Shown: positions 22,129 to 26,046 of the stretch, in pieces | How the letters are laid out: each line of letters begins with the position of its first letter | Numbering within the stretch: the stretch's first letter is position 1 | NCBI GenBank assembly: GCA_964414205.1 | Contig: CAYPVP010000015.1 | Span: forward strand, 1-26,046 | Direction of reading: 5' to 3' | Length of the DNA: 26,046 nt | Source of the DNA: STD2-102 sp964414205 | GTDB taxonomy: Bacteria > Bacillota > Clostridia > Christensenellales > CAG-917 | Notes under the pieces: model-generated | What the model was told of the DNA's origin: nothing | Seen by the model: the letters and a program-made list of their open reading frames with translations, nothing else | Databases searched by the model: none | Translations under genes and position numbers: made by a program

Positions 22129-22899
22129 TCATTTGTTCAAATCATAAATATATTTCAAGCCTTTGAGAGCAAGGGCTCTGTCGATGACATCAATCAAGTT
22201 GTCATCAACCTTTTCAATCAATTCAGAAAGTCCACCTGTTGCAACAACACAAGCGTCTTGCAAGCCATCTTCTTGTTTCATTTTTTCCACAATTCCACGA
22301 ACCAAACCTGCATAGCCATATACAACACCTGATTGCATACATGTTTTTGTGTTTGTACCAATGATTTTTTCAGGCTTCAACAACTCAATTCTTGGCAGTT
22401 TGGCAGTTGTGTCAACCAAACTTTCTGTTGCTGTTTTGATTCCAGGAGCAATCGCTCCACCCAAAAAAACGCCATCTTTGTTGACTGCGTTGAATGTTGT
22501 TGCCGAGCCAAAATCAACCAAAATCACAGGTCCACCATAAAAATGATAGGCAGCAGCACTTTCCACAATTCGGTCAGAACCAAGTTCAGATGGGTTGTCA
22601 TACGAAATTTTGATACCAACCTCTGTTTTGCAACCAATCATGATTGGTTTGATGTGCATATAGTAGGCACACATATGTTCAATGGTATAGTTTAGAGATG
22701 GAGAAACCGATGACACAATAACGCCTGTTATGTCAGAAAATTTGACATTGATTGATGTCAACAAATCAAAAAGCACCATGCCATATTCATCTGCTGTTCG
22801 GTTGCGTTCTGTTGAGATTCTCCAACTCGAATCAAGTTTTTCATCACGATAGACACCAATTTTGATGTTCGTGTTTCCTATGTCCATCACAAGAAGCAT
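22129..22899 (-). CDS. coaX: Type III pantothenate kinase
   Basis: CoaX phosphorylates pantothenate, the first step of coenzyme A synthesis; the type III form is not feedback-inhibited by CoA. The 256-residue protein of the ASKHA fold has MDIGNTNIKIG (5-15), GSDR (107-110, with the catalytic Asp109), DFGSATTFN (129-137) and GGAIAPG (147-153), all diagnostic. The ATG follows AGAGGG. It leads the run coaX-hom-malQ-phosphopantetheinyl transferase, and has a strong extended -10 promoter with a hairpin at the start of the message. Confidence 0.97.
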   Translation of the reverse strand: MLLVMDIGNTNIKIGVYRDEKLDSSWRISTERNRTADEYGMVLFDLLTSINVKFSDITGVIVSSVSPSLNYTIEHMCAYYMHIKPIMIGCKTEVGIKISYDNPSELGSDRIVESAAAYHFYGGPVILVDFGSATTFNAVNKDGVFLGGAIAPGIKTATESLVDTTAKLPRIELLKPEKIIGTNTKTCMQSGVVYGYAGLVRGIVEKMKQEDGLQDACVVATGGLSELIEKVDDNLIDVIDRALALKGLKYIYDLNK

Positions 22900-22926
22900 A
22901 TTTTGCCCTCTTTTTTCAAAAATTTT

Positions 22927-22948
22927 AAGTGCAAAAAAAATTGCACTT
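22927..22948 (-). promoter_or_regulatory. Hairpin at the 5' end of the coaX message
   Basis: AAGTGCAA and TTGCACTT form a perfect eight-bp stem with a loop of six U. It begins within a few bases of the predicted transcription start. It may stabilise the message or be an operator. Confidence 0.65.
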
Positions 22949-22955
22949 GTTAGTT

Positions 22956-22984
22956 ATTATACCAAACCAAGCCCTATTTTACAA
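22956..22984 (-). promoter_or_regulatory. Promoter of the coaX operon
   Basis: On the minus strand TTGTAA (22979-22984), a 17-bp spacer and TATAAT (22956-22961) preceded by TGG, an extended -10. It lies in the gap between the TspO-like gene and coaX. Confidence 0.82.
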
Positions 22985-22997
22985 GGATTTGACCAAA

Positions 22998-23462
22998 CTA
23001 TTTTAGCAGAGCAATTTCAAGAACTATGACCAGCAAATAGGAATACCAACACATTGCAGGAAAGAACATCACAGCATTTCTCATTCTTGTCATCATAAAT
23101 TTGATTTGCGCCATAAGTGCCAAAAGCCAAATCATTGAGCCAATCACCAAAGCCCCAATCACATTGTGGCAATGAAAAAACACAAAAATTTCTAGCACAT
23201 ACAAAATTCCAATTGCCGAGATTGTCACAATCGAAATGGTAGGCTTTTTTTCTATTGATGCATTTGCCATTCCAAGTGCAAGCAACAAAAACGAAAATGA
23301 TTCCAAAATTTCAAACAACAAAGATGATGGCAGTCCCGAAAAATTAGAAAGAATGTTTATCCAATGCGAATCAATGACAAAAAATACCGATGAAACATAG
23401 GCAACAATCAAAACAAAAAATGAACTTAGAAACAGTGCCAAAAGCCATTTGTAAACTCTCAT
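22998..23462 (-). CDS. Divergent TspO/MBR-like membrane protein
   Basis: A 154-residue protein with five predicted membrane helices, the size and topology of the TspO/MBR (tryptophan-rich sensory protein) family. The C-terminal half fits the family pattern: F-x3-HN (93-98), then GA..I...WLL, a basic loop with R, P, and W.SYL near the end. SGLPSSLLFEILESFSFLLLALG (43-65) corresponds to the PPNWVFGPVWTxLYxLMG block, but the conserved tryptophans there are lost. TspO proteins bind porphyrins or other hydrophobic ligands; whether this one does is unclear. The ribosome site is weak. It ends upstream of the coaX promoter with no clear terminator. The assignment is tentative; the gene itself is likely real. 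Confidence 0.65.
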   Translation of the reverse strand: MRVYKWLLALFLSSFFVLIVAYVSSVFFVIDSHWINILSNFSGLPSSLLFEILESFSFLLLALGMANASIEKKPTISIVTISAIGILYVLEIFVFFHCHNVIGALVIGSMIWLLALMAQIKFMMTRMRNAVMFFPAMCWYSYLLVIVLEIALLK

Positions 23463-23927
23463 TTCACTTTTAAAATATGAAATTGCAATCTACAATATGC
23501 GATTGAAATTCCTTTTTTGCCTGTTGATTTTGATTTTTGTTGAAAAATGCAAGCACATTTTATTTCAGTCACATTTTTGTGCAATGGAAAATGCAATTTC
23601 CATTTCTTCTCTCATTTGGTTTTTGACAACATTCTTTCTTTTAGGTTTTGTGAACATTATCTCATTTAGGTTTTGACAACATTTTTTTCTTTTGGTTTTT
23701 GACAATATTTTCTCTTTTGGGTTTGACAACATCTTCTCTTATGAGTTTTATAAGCATGCTCTCTTTTGGTTTTGACAACACCTGCATATAAAGATTGCGA
23801 TTTGCTTCAATTTTTGCAATTTTGATTTACATTTGTTTTAAATTGTTCTTCTGCAAAATTTTCTTGTTAAATTTTGATTTTCGCAAACAATTTTTTTTTA
23901 CAAATTCATGCCAAAATTTTTACAATG
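23463..23927. other. Non-coding region with inverted repeat and minisatellite
   Basis: About 465 bp without a credible gene, between the terminator of the Gly/Cys microprotein gene and the TspO-like gene. It contains an inverted repeat (AATTGCAATC, ten bases, GATTGAAATT; one mismatch pair) at 23481-23510, just upstream of the TspO-like gene, and a seven-unit degenerate tandem repeat at 23610-23784. No promoter for the TspO-like gene could be fixed with confidence. Confidence 0.7.
23610..23784. repeat. Degenerate 25-bp minisatellite, about seven units
   Basis: Seven consecutive units start near 23610, 23637, 23660, 23686, 23711, 23735 and 23760. The consensus is about TCTCTTTTGGTTTTGACAAC followed by AT and a few variable bases. 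TTGACAA is exact in five of the seven units (one of these reads TTGACAAT); the second and sixth have decayed. The units differ by scattered substitutions and indels, so the array is old. It is not a CRISPR: there are no unique spacers. Confidence 0.8.
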
Positions 23928-23955
23928 AAAAGGAGCAAGTTTCCTTGCTCCTTTT
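23928..23955 (-). terminator. Terminator of the Gly/Cys microprotein gene
   Basis: A perfect 12-bp stem (AAAAGGAGCAAG with CTTGCTCCTTTT) closes a four-base loop. On the minus strand the stem ends in four T and lies 21 bp past the stop codon. Confidence 0.9.
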
Positions 23956-23976
23956 GTCGAATATGTAACTTGATTG

Positions 23977-24177
23977 CTATTTGCAACCATTTCCATATCC
24001 TCCACCACCACAGCAACAGCAGAGAATGATGAGAATGAAAATCCATTCACAACATCCACATCCGCCACCGCCACCGCATCCACCAAATCCACCGTGTCCA
24101 CCATCACCACAACCACAGCAACAAATGAGAATCAATATCAGCCACAAGCAGCAACATCCGTCTCCAAATCCGTTCAT
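23977..24177 (-). CDS. Gly/Cys-rich two-helix microprotein (66 residues)
   Basis: Unrecognised small protein; 23 Gly and 16 Cys make up nearly 60 percent of it. The layout is nearly symmetrical: a CCC cluster, a hydrophobic stretch LWLILILI (11-18), CCC with GCG, a Gly-rich centre with Asp, His and Phe (22-43), a second hydrophobic stretch WIFILIIL, then CCCC and GGGGYGNGCK. That suggests a small membrane hairpin with Cys clusters at each membrane face. Support for a real gene is strong: AGGAGG lies eight bases before the ATG, and a perfect terminator follows the stop. The promoter is not clear. Metal binding, disulfide-linked coat material or a lipid-modified peptide are possible; none is shown. 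GC content is locally higher because of Gly codons. Confidence 0.82.
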   Translation of the reverse strand: MNGFGDGCCCLWLILILICCCGCGDGGHGGFGGCGGGGGCGCCEWIFILIILCCCCGGGGYGNGCK

Positions 24178-24271
24178 AGCGTTTCCCTCCTAATTTATTT
24201 GGATTTCTCCATACTTCACATTACGCAAACACAAAAAAAATTGTGCAAAAATTTCTTTAATTTAGGAATAG

Positions 24272-24300
24272 TTGACTTTCAAACTGCATTATAATATTAT
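24272..24300 (+). promoter_or_regulatory. Promoter of glyS
   Basis: TTGACT (24272-24277), a 17-bp spacer and TATTAT (24295-24300). The leader of about 60 nt contains a CACATATGTG palindrome (24310-24319) and a short CACGC/GCGTG hairpin. I find no T-box consensus. Confidence 0.72.
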
Positions 24301-24367
24301 TTGAGTGTCGCACATATGTGTGAACAAAAATTTTTCACGCATTCCAGCGTGGACAAAAGGAATCATT

Positions 24368-25750
24368 ATGGCAAAACTTACAATGGACAAAATTGTTGCT
24401 CTCTGCAAAAACCGTGGTTTCATCTTTTCAGGAAGTGAAATTTATGGTGGACTTGCAAACACTTGGGACTACGGTCCTCTTGGTGTATCGTTGAAAAACA
24501 ATGTCAAATCGGCTTGGTGGAAAAAATTTGTCACCGAAAGCCCATACAACGTAGGCGTCGATTGTGCAATTTTGATGAACCCAACAGTTTGGGAAGCATC
24601 TGGACACATCGGTGGTTTTTCTGACCCTTTGATGGATTGCAAAGCATGCAAATCTCGTCATCGTGCTGACCAACTCATTGAAGACTACAATGCAAAGCAT
24701 GGCATTGAAGAAAACATCGCAAGTTGGACAAACGAACAAATGGAAGCCTACATTCAAGAAAAGAAAATCACATGCCCAATTTGTGGCAAATCTGAATTTA
24801 CTGGGGTTAGAAAATTCAATTTGATGTTCAAGACATTTCAAGGTGTCACCGAAGACAATTCAAGCACTGTCTATCTTCGCCCTGAAACAGCACAAGGCAT
24901 TTTTGTAAACTTCAAAAATGTTCAACGCTCATCAAGAAAAAAAGTTCCATTCGGAATTGCTCAAATTGGAAAATCTTTCAGAAATGAAATCACTCCTGGA
25001 AACTTCACATTTAGAACTCGTGAATTTGAACAAATGGAATTGGAATTTTTCTGCGAACCAGGAACAGACCTTGAATGGTTCAACTATTGGAAAAACTTCT
25101 GTCACCAATGGCTTTTGGATCTCGGAATTAAATCTGAATCTTTGAAACTTCGTGACCACGACCCAGAAGAACTTTGTTTCTATTCAAAAGCAACAACCGA
25201 CTTTGAATTTATGTTCCCATTTGGTTGGGGCGAACTTTGGGGTGTTGCTGACAGAACTGACTACGATTTGAAACAACACGCAAAATTCAGTGGAAAAGAC
25301 ATGAGTTATATTGACCCAGTCACCAATGAAAAATATGTTCCTTATGTTGTCGAACCATCACTTGGTGCTGACCGTGTCGTGCTTGCATTCCTTTGCAACG
25401 CATATGATGAAGAAGAAATCAATGGTGAAACAAGAATTGTTTTGCACTTGCACCATGCACTTGCACCAATAAAAGTTGCAGTTTTGCCACTTCAAAAAAA
25501 TCTCAATGAAAAAGCAACTGAAATTTTCACTGCGCTTTCAAAAAAATTTGCTTGCGAATTTGATGGTGCAGGCTCAATTGGAAAAAGATATCGTCGTCAA
25601 GATGAAATTGGAACTCCATTCTGCCTTACAGTTGACTTTGACACACTTGAAGACAATTCAGTCACAGTTCGTGAAAGAGATACAATGGCACAAGTTAGAA
25701 TCAACATTGATGATTTGGAAGCATATTTCCAAGCCCAACTTGAATACTGA
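24368..25750 (+). CDS. glyS: Glycyl-tRNA synthetase, single-chain dimeric type
   Basis: It charges tRNA-Gly with glycine. The 460-residue length and sequence match the alpha2 (eukaryote/archaeon-like) class II enzyme found in many Gram-positive bacteria, not the alpha2beta2 GlyQ/GlyS enzyme. Visible are GSEIYGGLANTWDYGPLG (22-39), a zinc-type pair CKAC (91-94) and CPIC (136-139), class II motif 2 (FRNEITP, 204-210, with FRTREFEQMELE, 215-226), RPETAQGIF (171-179) and motif 3 in EPSLGADRV. The C-terminal anticodon-binding domain starts near residue 365. I chose the ATG at 24368 because AAAGGA lies upstream and the family starts there; a GTG at 24305 is in frame but falls next to the promoter. 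It is a single-gene unit with its own terminator. Confidence 0.97.
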   Translation: MAKLTMDKIVALCKNRGFIFSGSEIYGGLANTWDYGPLGVSLKNNVKSAWWKKFVTESPYNVGVDCAILMNPTVWEASGHIGGFSDPLMDCKACKSRHRADQLIEDYNAKHGIEENIASWTNEQMEAYIQEKKITCPICGKSEFTGVRKFNLMFKTFQGVTEDNSSTVYLRPETAQGIFVNFKNVQRSSRKKVPFGIAQIGKSFRNEITPGNFTFRTREFEQMELEFFCEPGTDLEWFNYWKNFCHQWLLDLGIKSESLKLRDHDPEELCFYSKATTDFEFMFPFGWGELWGVADRTDYDLKQHAKFSGKDMSYIDPVTNEKYVPYVVEPSLGADRVVLAFLCNAYDEEEINGETRIVLHLHHALAPIKVAVLPLQKNLNEKATEIFTALSKKFACEFDGAGSIGKRYRRQDEIGTPFCLTVDFDTLEDNSVTVRERDTMAQVRINIDDLEAYFQAQLEY

Positions 25751-25814
25751 TTACAGCCTTAATTTCAACAAAAACGAAACGAAGCAAAACAAATTTAAAC
25801 AACTAAATATAAAC

Positions 25815-25848
25815 AAAAAACAGCACATCACACGATATGCTGTTTTTT
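25815..25848 (+). terminator. Terminator of glyS
   Basis: AAAAAACAGCA pairs with TGCTGTTTTTT; an inner ATC/GAT pairing extends the stem past one mismatch. The stem ends in six T. It lies 64 bp after the glyS stop. Confidence 0.88.
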
Positions 25849-25904
25849 ATTTTCTTTGTTTTCATTATTCTTTTTTAATTTTATTTTTGAAATTCACTTT
25901 CTAT

Positions 25905-25972
25905 TTGCTACTATATTTTATTGCTATATTTTATTGCTATATTTTATTGCTATATTTTATTGCTATATTTTA
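25905..25972. repeat. 13-bp tandem repeat array A
   Basis: Four perfect copies of TTGCTATATTTTA (25921-25972) follow one longer variant copy (25905-25920). The copies are identical, so the array is recent or actively homogenised. Confidence 0.95.
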
Positions 25973-25978
25973 TTGTAA

Positions 25979-26046
25979 AAAATGTAGCAACAAAATGTAG
26001 CAACAAAATGTAGCAACAAAATGTAGCAACAAAATGTAGCAACAAA
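25979..26046. repeat. 13-bp tandem repeat array B, inverted relative to array A
   Basis: Five perfect copies of AAAATGTAGCAAC (25979-26043), with the start of a sixth cut by the window end. Its reverse complement GTTGCTACATTTT matches array A (ATTGCTATATTTT) at 11 of 13 positions. The two arrays thus face each other across a six-base junction and could fold into a long hairpin. The array continues beyond the window. Confidence 0.95.

Noticed and set aside
23610..23784. CRISPR array with 25-bp repeats
   Set aside because: Units are contiguous and degenerate, without unique spacers.
23974..24294. Plus-strand frames rich in Thr/Ser or Pro/His opposite the Gly/Cys gene
   Set aside because: They mirror the Gly and Cys codons of the minus-strand gene, which has the ribosome site and terminator.
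24301..24367. T-box or glycine riboswitch before glyS
   Set aside because: The leader is about 60 nt with only short hairpins and no T-box or glycine-aptamer core sequence.
25905..26046. CRISPR array
   Set aside because: The 13-bp units are directly abutting with no spacers, and no cas genes are present.

Overview
The window is AT-rich bacterial chromosome carrying about twenty recognisable genes. It looks like the Bacillota, most likely an uncultured gut-type Clostridia lineage. The evidence is sigma-A-type promoters with near-consensus -35/-10 boxes, AGGAGG-type ribosome sites, a lipobox amino-acid-binding lipoprotein, a CdaA-type diadenylate cyclase, type III pantothenate kinase, single-chain glycyl-tRNA synthetase, and the end of a large serine recombinase. 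The lineage assignment is inference. Host genes favour TTG/CTT for leucine and ATT for isoleucine despite the low GC.

Layout. Positions 1-234 hold the C-terminal end of a serine recombinase, probably the edge of an integrated element, followed by non-coding DNA. Positions 679-9173 are all on the minus strand: lysC (own promoter), a DUF1015 protein, cdaA, an unknown six-helix membrane protein and holA (apparently one transcription unit from a promoter upstream of holA), then a polar amino-acid ABC transporter (binding protein, permease, ATPase). A 530-bp divergent intergenic region with heptad repeats follows. Positions 9706-16515 are plus strand: a phosphoribosyltransferase with a consensus promoter, an ilvB-ilvN-leuA-cimA operon, and a Cys-containing protein of unknown function. 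Positions 16794-24177 are minus strand: a family 2 glycosyltransferase, acpP, a 4'-phosphopantetheinyl transferase, malQ, hom, coaX, a divergent TspO-like membrane protein, a minisatellite, and a 66-residue Gly/Cys-rich two-helix microprotein. Plus-strand glyS and a head-to-head array of 13-bp repeats close the window.

How the genes fit together. Amino-acid metabolism dominates: aspartokinase and homoserine dehydrogenase (aspartate family), the three committed condensing enzymes of the branched-chain pathways, and an amino-acid importer. CoaX, the phosphopantetheinyl transferase and acyl carrier protein lie close together and form a supply line for the ACP cofactor.

The best candidates for something new are: (1) the ABC transporter, in which all three components are altered (a binding protein that appears circularly permuted, an ATPase with a ~115-residue charged helical insertion before the signature motif, and a permease with a ~75-residue acidic tail containing CKTC); (2) the Gly/Cys microprotein, 16 Cys and 23 Gly in 66 residues, with its own strong ribosome site and terminator; and (3) the tandem-repeat loci at 23.6-23.8 kb and 25.9-26.0 kb. 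No database search was possible; family names rest on motifs recognised by eye.
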